From positions 45,432,001 through 45,496,000 of the forward strand of contig OZ022256.1 of assembly GCA_963978905.1 (NCBI GenBank): DNA of 64,000 bases, read 5' to 3'. Position numbers and translations under genes: made by a program. This document shows positions 21,131 to 33,191 of the stretch, piece after piece. A model generated the notes under the pieces. The model was not told where the DNA came from and made no database searches. It was given only the letters and a program-made list of their open reading frames with translations. This DNA comes from Trichostrongylus colubriformis. Taxonomy: Eukaryota > Nematoda > Chromadorea > Rhabditida > Trichostrongylidae. Position 1 is the first letter of the stretch, and each line of letters begins with the position of its first letter.

Positions 21131-24071
21131 TTATGATACTTCGAGGGCTTTTGAGCACTCCATGAAATCGTTGTTTTGCAGTGTCATCTCCCACACGGCA
21201 TCAGCAAGCTCCTGAAATTTAATCTTATATATACACACATATATGAGGAAAAATGGATCCAACAACTAAATTCGAATCCACCTGTAAGCGCATTCTTGCT
21301 ATCTCGGCACCGGTCAATGCCCATTCGTCTTCAAGACAACTGAAAGGTGCAAAGCAATTTTTGTCGTGGAAAATGCAAGAAAATTTCTCGACCTACCTGC
21401 CACTATCCTCGGCTCTGTTACAAGAATCGGTAGTGGCTGACGGAGAGATTTCCTCCTGAACACGTGATTCAGAACAATCAGGACAAAGCGACGTTTTGAA
21501 ACTGCCTTGCGGGGTGGACAAGATCTTTTCGTTGTCGCTTATCTCGATCCCTGTAGTACTAACGTTCGCACTGGACAAACTCAGGCCAGCAAAAATCTCA
21601 ATACTCCCAGGGTCTGTTGGACGGTGGGTAAGGTGTCCCAATTCTCGGGTTTTTGGCCATTTCCATCCATTTTTCTTCATCATCATAGTTAGGCACCTCG
21701 ACTTTCATGTTAACTACATTTTTCACTGTCGTCCGAATTTCACCTTTCGCTGCCTTAAAACTTGATAGCGAAATGGGTTGAATCAAGGATGACTGATACT
21801 GCCTGTAATTTATGTGTTTGCACATAAATTACAGGCATTATCAATCATCCTAAACGCTCCATCGTTCCCGATCAATAGTCGCTAATCAAGGTACATGTTC
21901 AACAAAAAACACGTCCACCCAGTACGAGGGTATCCTGCATCCCTAATTTCAAGCATGTAGTGTTTGCTGTAGGACGCATTTACTAGCACAGCAACAACAA
22001 TTACTACAGTTTGTAACAAGAAAAAGCGATGCTAAAAGCGGTCTGAGGGACAAAGTGAAATTATGCCAGCATCTTTTACATATGGCTTCACGAACATGCA
22101 TAAAGGTTTAATGGTTGGTGTAGCGGGTTAAAAATGGTAGGTTGTAATGGTTAGGATAGGAATCCAAAGCACCTATTGTGCGTAGATAACTTTTCGTTTG
22201 TATTGGACTCTCACGAGATTGGGAAAGTGAAGAAAGCGGGGGCCACATTCAGAACGTGTCATTAACGGCCAATGAAGCCGGTGAGTGTTCAGGAACCGTC
22301 CTGCATTATTGAAACGTGACTGAAAACTTTTGTAACAGTGAGGTGGACAACAAGCTAAAGTTTCCACTGTTTTCAAGTGGTTTGTATAGCTGTTATTCCC
22401 ATTTAATTTTGGGGGTTCGGTACCATTTACTGCTATTTTTGCGCAATTGTGTTTACTAACGAAACACTTCTATCGCGAAAACAACGGCTGGTTTTGAAAA
22501 CTGCTAATACCTATGAGGTCTGTTGCTATCAAGTCGCTGATAAAGGCTTTTCAAATATAACAATGAGAGTTAACCCATCATGCTCAAACAACTAGCAGTC
22601 GAAGCATTTAGTGGTGCCTAATAGGAGGCTGCTCGACTCTAAAAGCAACTGGTTTTCACAGCTTAAAGAATGAATTGACGTGCAACTGTGAAGGGCGTTT
22701 GTACACGATTGCATCCGCATAAAGGGATTTGTTCGTCTTCTAACGACACAACCAAGTTCAGCCGACCAACTACACTCACACTTCTAGCTAGGGTACACCG
22801 AGAGTCGAGGATTCCTCGACAGGAGGATCGTATTAGACGGGATAGAAGGATGGGGGTCACCTTCAGAGGTCAGCGTTGAGCACTAAAATATAATCACAAT
22901 AAGCAGATGAGAAGCAAAAGGTATTTCATCGCAAATCCGTGTGGTAAAATGCAAAATGAATATCATTTTGCTTCAGGAAAGGATATCATATAACAGTATA
23001 ACACATTGCAACTATGCGATCCGGCAACACTGACTGGTATTGTAGAGGTCAAGAGGTCAAGGAAAAGAGGCGGGGGTCGTATTTGGTCGCCGTAGTGAAG
23101 GGGGGGGGTCGTGATGAAGCGGCTGTTTTCTTCGACACCTGGGAGTGTCCTACTTCTAGCCAATCAGGATTTACACAAAGGGTAGCTAGGAGTCGATGCC
23201 AAATTGCAGAAAATGCACGTAATTTCCCAACAGCGGTTCCTCTCTATGAGACATTTTCACACGAAGATTCAAGTCAGAGATCCAGTAACCTTTTTGTTTT
23301 ATGGGCAGTCTCAAATGTAATAACAAGCACCTTCTCCATTAGTATATGAAGCGGAGTCTTTAAAACCTTGACTTGCATCGTATTACCACTTGCGTCAATC
23401 GTTGAAGTGAGGCTCATTGGAAATGGAAAGTTGTCCACTGGCTGCGTTACTGTGATTCTTGTCACCTATAATCAGAGTTTTTCATTTCGCTGAGCTACCA
23501 AAAGATGTACAACGAATGACTCCGCTACCAAAGGTTAATTCAGTTCCCATGACAAAGATCTTAATCAACTGCTATCTGTATATAGCAGTTGATTAAGATA
23601 CCGTGTATATAACACGGAAACTGCACTTATAACACTTATCAGGTCATAGCAGCCAAGCACATTCATACCGCAATGAGCACGTTCAACCGAGCTTTCATTT
23701 CACTGTTTAATACGCGTGAGGTAGCTCTCAACAGGGCCACATACATATTATGTAATAAAATACCGTTGCACACTGACAAGATTCTATAATTGCTGAGATC
23801 CTTCGCTGATGTGTGCAGAACTCGTAACGGCAAACAGCATAAAATATATTGTAAGCTCAAGAAACTTGGGCTGATACTGTAATACGGTCGTTCGATAATC
23901 AATAGTAATAGTTTGACTTTCAGCTGCGCGAAGTGTGAAGTTGGGACGCGGAGGGAGGTACAGCGGCGGACAGAGCTGGAAGACGTCGGCAGCACCGCGA
24001 GTTGGACCCACATCCGACGGCTCGACCCCTCTATTCTCGCGACTGTATTCGATTGCCCGACCACCAAATGA
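21131..24071 (-). CDS. Unidentified multi-exon gene, 3' part
   Basis: Exons with good signals: 24071-23886 (62 codons; acceptor AACCTAG, donor ACC/GTATTA), 23465-23290 (acceptor TTATAG), an exon ending at 21397 (donor GGCAG/GTAGGT), 21339-21282 (acceptor CACCTTTCAG) and 21211-21131 (acceptor AAATTTCAG, stop TAA). The first two read as a beta-rich segment (NFTLRAAESQTITIDYRTT then VTRITVTQPVDNFPF). The last three give an acidic tail (SGSCLEDEWALTGAE, ELADAVWEMTLQNN, ending SKALEVS). Phases agree between the last three exons and between the first two. The link between 23290 and 21397 is not resolved, so two genes are possible. It may equally be the end of the large gene that starts at 57244. 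Function unknown. Confidence 0.45.
21787..21850. ncRNA. Near-perfect 64-nt hairpin
   Basis: Thirty bases (GGATGACTGATACTGCC...) pair with their reverse complement across a 4-nt TTTG loop, with two mismatches. The inner 17 pairs (TGCCTGTAATTTATGTG) are perfect. It could be a hairpin RNA source or a very short fold-back repeat. The loop is short for a canonical miRNA precursor. Confidence 0.4.
23558..23599. repeat. Perfect hairpin, 18-bp stem
   Basis: ATCTTAATCAACTGCTAT and its exact reverse complement are separated by CTGTAT. A second short hairpin (CCGTGT/ACACGG) follows at about 23602-23618. Both lie in the intron between exons 23886 and 23465 of the minus-strand gene. Confidence 0.5.
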
Positions 24072-24845
24072 CTAGGTTTTGATCTGATCGATCCTTATAC
24101 CTCCTAACTTTGCGACTACTCCTACTAAGGCTGTTTGTCGATTATCATCTAGCATAACCATAATCAATTTTCAACACATCCGATTCGCGACTGTTGACAA
24201 CTGCAAAGAATTTTTTTCAAGATAATGTCATCGGCAAAAACCCAGTCGTGATAGAAGGCCTTTTCAGTCGACAGAAGTACAGCTTATTACTTCAGAGAAT
24301 CCACTCCCCTAGATTCCATTTTTCCATGGGTAATGTGGCTATCGAGGAATCCCTAAAAGAAGTCTTTCACATGGAAACTATATGGGTAGAAGGCTATCTG
24401 TGGCGAAATTCCGGCGAAAACTCCGAGGTGTAGAAACGGCGCAACGGATAACAGCTGACGCCTTGTATGACAGACCCCGCCCCCCTCCAAGCGATGTCAT
24501 TCGTGCTTGGCTACGATGAGACCGGCCAAGGATATGCGGTGAGATCGAAGGTATTGCAGCGCGCCTTCGCACTTTTAGCTTAAAGCTCACTTCAGAGAAT
24601 AGATGCTGTCGTGTTTTCAAACATTCCCTTGTGTTTACTTGGCAACATGCCAGTGGAAATCTCGCTCGGACTACCCGCTTCTTGACGGAAAGGACGTCCT
24701 CGTCGAGAATCAACGGTGGTGAAGGGGTTCTGTTTCTCGGGTTTTCGGCTATTCATCCGTTTTTCTCCACTGTCCTGTTACTAGGCATCTCGACTTTCAT
24801 ATTCGCTACTTCTTTTACACTTCGTCCGAATTTCCCCCAATGCTG

Positions 24846-25315
24846 CCTTTAAAGGATTCGGAAGGGGTCCGAAACAAGAGGAAGATGCAAAGAAATGAGC
24901 ATTTTGTAACGAACACTGAAGGTTAGAAGCAATAATCGGTGAAAAAACACGGATTCGAAAGCGCGACGCTGTGATATGTTTTCGCATCGTATTCGCATCA
25001 ACACACTGACTTTACGAGTTGTCCGCTGCAGGAGACGGGCCGTGGGCCAACGTTAGTTGTAGCACCGGACTCCCAGCGCAGTGGAGTGGCCATTCCCAAG
25101 TACATTAGCATTCATGTAAGTACAGCTAGAAACGATATAAGAAAGTACAAAGGAAAAAGTAAGAGGAAAGAACAATTTTATAATAAAAACATCTCCTCTT
25201 GGCACCATGCCAAGTCGTCAAATTGGCGAGTTTGTACAATGGCGGCCACTTAATCTCGTCCGAAGTACGTCTGTTCTACCGTGGGCCAAAACTGTCCCCT
25301 GCCGGTGTCTCTAAG
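24846..25315. repeat. Dispersed repeat family A, copy 1
   Basis: About 470 bp that closely matches 25772-26237 in the same orientation, with many single differences. Shared blocks: GGGGTCCGAAACAAGAGGAAG, GGAGACGGGCCGTGGGCCAACG, AGCGCAGTGGAGTGGCCATT and TTGGCACCATGCCAAG. No coding potential is seen. The stretch just left of it (24720-24845) resembles 21600-21790. Confidence 0.65.
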
Positions 25316-25771
25316 GTCATAGGATGAAGACATATATCTTGCATGGGGCAAGGAAGGTATCAGTATATCAACATGGTCTACCCATCGTCAGCAAGCGCTG
25401 TGCCTATTCGTTATTTAGATGAGCGAGCCTAGGTAGCTCACAGCCACGTCCATAGCGATTTCTACCAAAGAAGGAAATGTTTTAATACCCGCGATTCACA
25501 ACAAGCTTAATAATCACACGAAAATTACCCAGAGTTTGTGAGCCTCTGCTGTCTGAAACATTGAATTAATGAAACTTAACCAGCGGTTCGGTGTCTTTCA
25601 TACAGCTGTAAGAGTTATGGGGACCTGTTACATTCCGAAGTTCCGAAGGAGGTTAGTTAGATCTCCTCTTGTGATAAGAATCACGTACGGTTTCTAGAGA
25701 CTATAGGCTATGTACAAATGTCCTTACTAATGTTGTAGCACCTTCGGTGTTTTCGGTGCAACTGCCGGTGA

Positions 25772-26237
25772 GTTAAAGGAACCGGAAGGGGGTCCGAAAC
25801 AAGAGGAAGATGCAAAGAAATGAGCATTTTGTAATGAACACTCAAGGTTAGAAGCGAAAATAGGCGAAAAAACCCGGACTGAAAAGCGCGACGCTGCGGT
25901 GTGTATTCGCATCCCATTCGCATCAGCGCATCCATTCCGAGTTGTCCGCTGTAGGAGACGGGCCGTGGGCCAACGTTAGTTGTATCACCTGACTCCCAGC
26001 GCAGTGGAGTGGCCATTCCAAACTACATTAGCATTCATGTAAGTACATCTAGAAACTATATAAGAAAGAACAAAGTAAAAGGTAGAAGGAAAAAACAGGT
26101 TTATAATAGAAACATCTCCTGTTGGCACCATGCCAAGGCGTCTAATTGGCGAGTTTGTGCAATGGCGGCTACTAAAGCTCTTCCACACTATGTCTGTTCT
26201 ACCGTAAGCCAAAATTACCCCCTTCTGGTGTCTTTAA
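25772..26237. repeat. Dispersed repeat family A, copy 2
   Basis: Second copy of the repeat at 24846-25315, about 926 bp downstream in direct orientation. A more diverged relative (GTCGGACAAAGAGG, TTCCGTGGGCCGAAATGCC) lies at 29755-30035. Recombination between the two good copies could delete or duplicate the intervening DNA. Confidence 0.65.
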
Positions 26238-26485
26238 GTTTCATACTGGAACACTTATCTTATTTCTTCCTTTTCCTGGCATCGTGTAATCTGGAAGCGG
26301 GTCCATTCGGCGGATGCGGGAGTTCCATTGCACAAACAGCTTCCTTGAATAATTAATAAAAAACGTCCAATAGATTATATGTAGTTCAAATGTGCAAAAT
26401 GCCCGCCTGTGATGCGGTGGATGTGACCGAGGCACAGAGGTGTTAACAATAAGTTGCTAGGCAGTAAAGAAAAAACGAGTAAAAC

Positions 26486-26569
26486 TGCCACGAATCGAGA
26501 TTCGAACTCGCATAACTGAATCCATGCTTGCATGGACCGGTTTTGCGGCATACGCCATCGATTGTTGGT
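26486..26569 (-). other. tRNA-like remnant (pseudo-tRNA or SINE head)
   Basis: The minus strand has an A-box-like TGGCGTATGCCG, a B-box-like AGTTCGAATCT about 50 bases later, and TTTT shortly after. The acceptor ends do not pair and the cloverleaf is incomplete, so a working tRNA is unlikely. Confidence 0.3.
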
Positions 26570-27229
26570 CATATAGTCAATACGACGCGATTCTGTGACC
26601 TTTGACAGATGTACGCAGCCGAGTTATGCTTTAGGCCGCGTTCATAGCCATCGTTATTGGGGCATCGGCGCGCAGGCGGTCCGGCGGTTTATGCAGTCAC
26701 CGAAACCGCACGCGCCGCATGTACGGCGCAGCATTGTGATCAATACGTATCCTATGCTCGTTAGCCATCGCGCCAATGCGCCCAAAACGTCGGGAAGGCG
26801 CGGTGGGCCAATCGATGAATGTCTTTAGCTGCATTCGCTCATGCCCCGATGCGTCAATAACGATGGCCATGAACGCACCCTTAGTACTGGAGGGTGGGGA
26901 AACCAAAGGGCGAAAGTATCTATACACCGCAGGGGCCCACGGGCCTTGCTAGCTAAAAAACTCAGAGGGCGTTCTCCACGCGAATAGCGACTCAGGTTGT
27001 CTCCTTGAACATCTAGCCTTCTCGTGAAGACACGTAGGGGAAAGTTCGGCAGTTTGTGGAATGTAAGAGTTGGTGCTTAGCAGTGTGATAGTAAAAGAAG
27101 GGCAAAAAACGATGAATCAGCCGAGAAACAGGATCCCGAAAATCCCCTGTCTTTCGCGCCCCTCTGCATCACTAGCTGGGGGTAGTACTGCTGAGGGGCG
27201 GAGAGGCTAAATCAGGGGGCTGCAAACGT

Positions 27230-27440
27230 TGTCCCGCCTTCGCCCAGATCTTGCGCGATTGATGGACTGCAGAACGACAAGCCGTGCTGCGCGATCATGA
27301 TAGGACCCCATGCCGCACTTTTCAATGCGAGTTTCGCTGCATATCACCTCTTTTGAAGTCGAAGGTTTGTTTTCAGAGAACATGTATCACCAGCTCTCCT
27401 TTCCCCTCACCCCTCCCGGTGCCTCTAACGTATTCTCCCT
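27230..27440. repeat. Dispersed repeat family B, copy 1
   Basis: Matches 42540-42720 loosely and in order: a GATC...TAGG block, TTTTCAATGCGAGTTTCGCT, ATATCACCTCTTTT and CCCTCCCGGTGCCTCT. Family unknown. Surrounding DNA (26600-29750) shows no convincing gene. Confidence 0.4.
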
Positions 27441-29754
27441 TAATAGCGGAACTGTTATTTCTGTAGCCTTCAGAAGGATACCGTAGACACATGATAGTTT
27501 GGACGAAACATAATGGTGCGAAATATAGGAAGGGCCGTCTTCACAGTAGTATATTGTAATATGTAGTTTCGTAGAAAGAAAAAACGCAGGTTGGATGCAC
27601 GGAATTAGCAAGAGTGTGACTCTAGGTGACGAATATTATAAACTATGAGGATATCATGAATCATCTTGCATGATGTGAACAACTCTCGTGTAACCAGTCC
27701 AGTTGAAACAGACTATAAAATTATGCAATCACGACCTACCGTGAATGCACTGCAAGCGCTGAATTTGGATTAGGTTCAAGAAGTCCGAGAAGTTGTTCTT
27801 TGTAGATGTCCTGAATTCATTGTTCATGCATTTGTTTTCACTTTTGATGAATAATGACAAAAAATACCAGTGATATCACTTGGATTTGTTCTCGTCTTTC
27901 GGACAACATTGACATAATACTTCACATAGTTTGATGACCATATTATATGCTTTGTTCCTTCTATTTACTAATATTGATTCAAAATAAGCATTATGTAGTA
28001 AAAGTATGGCAGACACATCGAATACATATGGAAAACGGTGCTCACTGGTTGTTCTTATTGTTAGATAAGCTGAAGCATCTCACCAGCAAGGTGGTGAGAT
28101 GCTACATACACCATGGTGGCACCGACATATCGTGGTTATATTAATTGACAGTCGTGTCTGATTAGTGAAAACATGGTGATGGTCTCCGGAAATTTCCATG
28201 TAAAATGGCCAAGAACGCTCCAAAGTTTCAAGGGCCCCTTGAGGAGTTAATAGTTTTTGACCCTTTTGAAAGATGTCGTTGGCGCCAGCAGACAGCCATA
28301 CTGTTAATAGTTAACGGAAACGTGTTCAGAAAACACACCTCTTTTCACATTTTCCGTACTCTTCATCAGATCAAGCAATTCCCACGCGTTTACTGTGATT
28401 TGAGTGAGGTATGGGGGTGAAACATGAAACTGCATTGCTGTCAGCCCTTGTTTCAGCAACCTTACGTTTTAAGATTGGTGATTATTGTTGTAGACAGATA
28501 TGTACATATTTAAGGCGATGTCTCCTACATCCTTGTGAGACTGCTGAGATTAAGACTACAGGTTACATCACATGGCTTGACATCTGTATTCTACAATAGT
28601 ACTGCGAGCATACTTCCGTCGGGTGAGCTACGAGAACAGCTGCGTAGTCATGCTGTAAGACAAAATTCTGCATAGCCTGTCAGCTATTAAATGTGTTCAT
28701 AAGATCTTCTGCGAATCTCTGGAGTCCACTGAACAGGTTCTGAAGACAAGGTTTGATGCAAATTCATTGGCGGAGACATCTTAGACCATTACCTTTGCTC
28801 CACCAGAAATGCCAGGGCCTAGGTTCATCGGCACATTTCCCAACAATCGCGCTTATACTTCTAGACCATATAAATTGAACTTTTCTAGACACGAAAATAC
28901 AACTCATATGGAACTATTTAGATTCTGAGTGCTGCTACGGTGCAAACTCACTTTCTTTCAATTCCACTCTACGAACCAAGGTAATACGGCTTTGTGTGAA
29001 CTGTAGGCTTCGTAGACTATGCACTATCCGCTTGGCGGTGCCTTTGCTGCTCCTCGTTGCTTTATAAATTGTAGGCCACACAAAGAACGGTTTAATGCGA
29101 GGGAATCTGGTCCGCAGAGGCGGTGCTGTAGGAAGCGGCCCCGAATCATTTTCTCCTCAATGACAATAATCTAATGTCCAGAGCCTGAAGAACATCTGAA
29201 GTCACCGAATCACGCGAATGTCATCGAACTGAGGACATTTTCTCACGAAGTCCTCATTGAGCCTAGCACCACAACGAAAACAAATCTGGGCTTTTCCCTC
29301 GGGACACACATGTGGGCAAAAGACGCGTTAAATATGCATCTCAAAGATGTAATTGGAAATTATATCCACCTTAACAGATCTGCTGGCTCGCAATCATTTT
29401 TCGTTTCGCATGGCAACCTCGTAGTAATTATACAAAACATTGCGATCGAAAAAGTAAAAATTGTGTGAATGAATCGAATGTGTTGAAATTCAAATAGAAA
29501 ATGGGGTCGTGCAGAATCGACACTCATCATGCTATCACAACGCACTTGAAAATATTAACAGAGTGAATGGAACCTACATAACACGTCGCTTTTTTAGTCT
29601 TCCCTCTGTTTTCGTTTCTGATTTTCAGATAAGCGTCTCTCCACTTCTTTTGCATCTGGGAGCGAAGAGACATGGGCAAATAATTCTGAAACATGACTTT
29701 CTCTCTAGGTATCTGTGTGAACACCGCTTTCACCAGGCCCCAGCTTGAGGTTTC
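27441..29754. other. No gene recognised
   Basis: No exon chain is seen on either strand. A small hairpin (AGCATCTCACC...GGTGAGATGCT) lies at 28074-28104. Confidence 0.3.
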
Positions 29755-30035
29755 ACTTGAAGGAATCGGGAGGAGTCGGACAAAGAGGTGAAAGGGACGA
29801 AAAAATCGTTTTGAAACGAACATTCGAGGTTGGTCGGTCGAGAAACCCGGGTTCATATGCGCGATGTCATGAGATGTGAAATAAGTGAACCAACGAAAAT
29901 CCATTGATTTCACACTCGACGTCTTACCATTACCAAGGTGTCGTGTGTGCAGTGTGTCCAACTATCGAACTGCACGAGCTACGGAAGGTCTTCCGTGGGC
30001 CGAAATGCCACCTCCCAGTGTCTTCAAAAAACTTT
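29755..30035. repeat. Diverged copy of repeat family A
   Basis: Follows the block order of 25772-26237 (GGAGTCGGACAAAGAGG, ATTCGAGGTTGGTC, GAGAAACCCGGGTTC, TTCCGTGGGCCGAAATGCC) with much divergence. A 144-codon frame on the minus strand is repeat-derived. Confidence 0.4.
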
Positions 30036-30172
30036 GCAAGGTGAAGTCAACAACTCAGCTTATAAGTGACGGATATTTACTCGAAGGGAGATCAGCGCAC
30101 AGTGGTGGTGAAAAAGATGCTCTACGGCAAGTGCGGTGACGGCAAAACGGTAATTAATAGGATACTCCTGAT

Positions 30173-30410
30173 TCTCGCTGTCCCCATTGCAAATTCGCCC
30201 ACAGTAGGACCAAGTGAACACTTCAAGTTTTACCGTCACCGTCGCGAGATGACGCGACGGTGACGGTAAGGCACCTAAATGGGACCCTAATATGATGTGT
30301 ATAAGAAGTATCCTATCAGGGTACCGTTTAAGCGTCACCGTCGCGTCATCTCACCCTTCAAGTGCTAACTTGGTCCTACTGTGGGCAAATTCGCAATAGG
30401 GACAGCGAGA
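30173..30410. mobile_element. MITE with about 100-bp terminal inverted repeats
   Basis: Starts TCTCGCTGTCCCCATTGC and ends GCAATAGGGACAGCGAGA. The arms continue inward through CCCACAGTAGGACCAAGT and CACCGTCGCG. An inner hairpin, TACCGTCACCGTCGCG/CGCGACGGTGACGGTA, adds to the fold. No obvious target duplication. Non-coding. Confidence 0.65.
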
Positions 30411-30825
30411 TCAAGTCGATTTGAAATATTGGTTACCGTAGGTATTTTATAACTGTTCCGATGAAAGATATCAAAACGGCATTGAGAAAGAGGGCATTAA
30501 TTCACAGCAGGAGCTCCACGAGAAGCAACTGTTCCATCGTTGAATGAAATTAGATGTAATATGCATTTCTAGAGCGGAAAATAAACGAAGTCAATGATCA
30601 AGAGTTTGAGAAACGGGGTCTTCTGCTCATACTTGTCGTAAACGTACTCAGACTAGCTCACCACGTTGTCTCATTATAACCGAATCCATTGCTGCACCCC
30701 TTCGCGTAGCCTGGGGAAGTAGCTTCTTGGGGAGGGGGTGGGGACCGTAAGGAATGTCCCGCTTCATTACCTACACAAATTCCTGTTCAAAATTAAAAGC
30801 AGTTGAAAAGATAGCTATGCTGTAC

Positions 30826-31001
30826 CACAGGGGCTGGATTGGGAATCGAAAATCCCTGGGTTCGGAAGACGTTGAGAACTTCCTCCCTGGAGAACATTGT
30901 CACGGGATCGGACTTCGGCGATTGACTTGAAGGCAATAGCTTCATTGCATACCACGTGAGCATGCTGTATTGCTGCAATAATGATAGTATAAACGAAGCA
31001 C
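30826..31001 (-). CDS. Candidate exon with hydrophobic start
   Basis: Acceptor TTCGTCAG and donor GTG/GTACAG bound a 176-nt exon (phase 1 to 0) that reads SFILSLLQQYSMLTWYAMKL followed by a hydrophilic part (MFSREEVLNVFRTQGFSIP). A second frame is also open to a TAG at 30815, so frame choice is uncertain. By position it could belong to the large gene to the right. Confidence 0.3.
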
Positions 31002-31439
31002 CTGACGAACAAAAAACCATAGTTACTCTCTCAGAAACTCACCGTGGGTGTCGTAAAAAAGGATTGCAGCGAGTTGCATACGCCGCATAAAACGGAAAAT
31101 GCTATGGCCAAGCTAAAACATGAAAATTACATCGGCATCTGCTTCGGAAATTCAGGAGGGGGTGCCAAAAAAAGAAGTAATCTTGCTCACGGCTCCCATC
31201 CGTCATGTATAGAAAACATAGGAAGAGGAAAGAGATGAAAGTAATGGGACAAAATATTCCCGAAATGTTCGTCCAGAAACAGGAGCAAGCTGAAACTCAC
31301 TACTTATACCTTCATCGAAATACGGAGGCATCAGTAGGCGCAGGCGGGCTTCAGAGCACCTATGTACGGTATCAAGGTCCGCTTAAAACAGTGGAGTCAG
31401 GTTCTGTGGTAGGTCTTTTGTGGGAAGCTTCCTAAGGAC

Positions 31440-31912
31440 TGGCTCTTTTCATGAAAGTCGCAGAGCTCTTGCTGCTTTACAACGCTGCTATGGTCCGAAG
31501 TGTCATTTTCGTCCCATACCTGCCTTCAAGAGGTTTCAGTGGTAACGCCACGTTCTGTTCCTTGGAAACCGAGGGCGCTGGGATCCCGGAAAAACATAAT
31601 GTCTGAGAACACCACCCAGTATGATTCCCTTAGGTAATCAGAGTGAAAGGTCTTTAGCAAGGTTCTGAACGAGGGCGACGAAACCTCGATTTTGCCGTGT
31701 TGAGGTGACACATCATACTCACTCAGAATACGCTCCCGATCCTGTTCGTGCAGAAGGCTGGTACGGGGTTTGCTGATAGTAGGAGGTGTGCTCTTGAGTC
31801 CGGGGATGGAAATACCTCTTCAGAGTTTGCTGAAGTTCGATTAGAGAAGAGTTAAAAGTGGAGGAGAAAAATTACTTTTTTCATTGGCACCCTCTGTAAT
31901 TTGACGGCGAAT
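31440..31912. repeat. Dispersed repeat family C, copy 1
   Basis: About 470 bp shared in the same orientation with 43650-44135 and 48160-48600. Markers: TATGGTCCGAAGTGTCATTTT, GGTTTCA.TGGTAA, GAACACCACCCAGTATGA, GTTGAGGTGACACAT, TCGTGCAGAAGGCTG and GGCACCCTCTGTAA. No intact frame. Family not identified. Confidence 0.65.
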
Positions 31913-32474
31913 CAAAAGGCAAGAGGTATAAAGCACAAGTGCAACATATCCTGTAAGAAAGGTACTATGATGACGAACATTTTTCAAACATAGCAGTTTT
32001 AAGGATGGAAAAAGGTCTGAACGTTAAAGGCACACCTCGCGAAAAATTGTGAGAGCTATCGCGCATGTTACAGGTTGTAGAGGCCCTGGTTTACCCACCA
32101 GTGAAGAAAAATGAATCAAAACCCCTCACAATCACCAAAAATAAAGCCCCTTTAAACGGTCCACGTACGAGTATGGGAGATCAGAAGTGAGTTTTTGCTC
32201 GATAATATCGCGAAAAATGCTACGATATCACCTGTTCTTTCCTGCTGAAGCTACCTTCGCTATTGATATCGCTGCCTTATCTTGTCTTATCGCAATTTCT
32301 CTCTCGTCTAAGCCGGGTGTGATTCGGCTCGATGGGCTCAACTCGCTCAGGCCGACCAGGCCGTGCGTGGCGGGGGTGAGCCGTGGCGCCGCAAAAAGGG
32401 CAATCATCACAACCATCCAAGGGTCTACCTGCCCTCAGAAGGTAAGGATCACTTTGATTATCGCGTGGTATGCC

Positions 32475-32905
32475 TTCAAAGGAATCGTCCACGGAAAAAT
32501 TAGTTACCTTTATATGTATTTATGTTGTATTTGCCTAATAAGGGTTGCATGCAAAGTTTCACGCGAAAAAGTGAAAATTCGGCCCAGATACGATACGGCT
32601 CCCCGAATTCCTGGTCGGGTGGGCGGGGCCTCCGAGAAAAAGCCCTATCCCGTCGTTCGTCGCAGTTGAGAACGGAAAGTGGGCTGCTTACGTAACTTTC
32701 TGTTCCCACTATGCATCTCCGACCGCGGCGGACGATTGGCAGCTTGCTTGGAGGCTCCGCGCGCCCGGCCAAAACTTTGTGGCACTGTATCTTAGCCGGA
32801 TTCACAGTTTTTCGCGTGAAATCTGCGTGCGGTCTGCATTAGGCAAATACAACATAAATATATGGGAAGCGTAAAAACTCATTTTTCCGTGGACGATCCC
32901 TTTGA
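32475..32905. mobile_element. Copy 2 of the GTGGACGATTCC MITE family, complete
   Basis: Both arms are present: AAAGGAATCGTCCACGGAAAAA and TATTTATGTTGTATTTGCCTAAT on the left, their reverse complements on the right, followed inward by CACGCGAAAAA. Inverted repeats are about 110 bp. It serves as reference for the partial copies at 20282 and 50745. Confidence 0.65.
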
Positions 32906-33191
32906 TCAGCGTTTTGTGAGGATGCGCCATACACTGTAATGTCATTCAGTAGCTCAGCGGTCGGAAAATGGGGTCCGTCCCACATTATAAGTTATGAAGA
33001 CGAACTCAGTAAGATAGAGGGAAATGCTATTTTGAATCGAGCTCTACTGGCTTCGATTTCAGTACTTCGAAACATGGTTGAAACATCTTTTAGTTCGAGT
33101 GCTGAGAATGTATCAGTAGAAGATCAAAATCATTTTTTTTTCGACAAGCGAAAAAAACGTAGTCATACCAATTGACGAGCGAATGCGTTAC

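Noticed and set aside
29527..29961. 144-codon minus-strand ORF
   Set aside because: Mostly diverged repeat family A and low-complexity sequence; no splice sites, no motif.
32939..33175. 78-codon plus-strand ORF that reads protein-like
   Set aside because: The opposite strand also has an open frame here and neither can be joined in phase to a neighbour; left unassigned.
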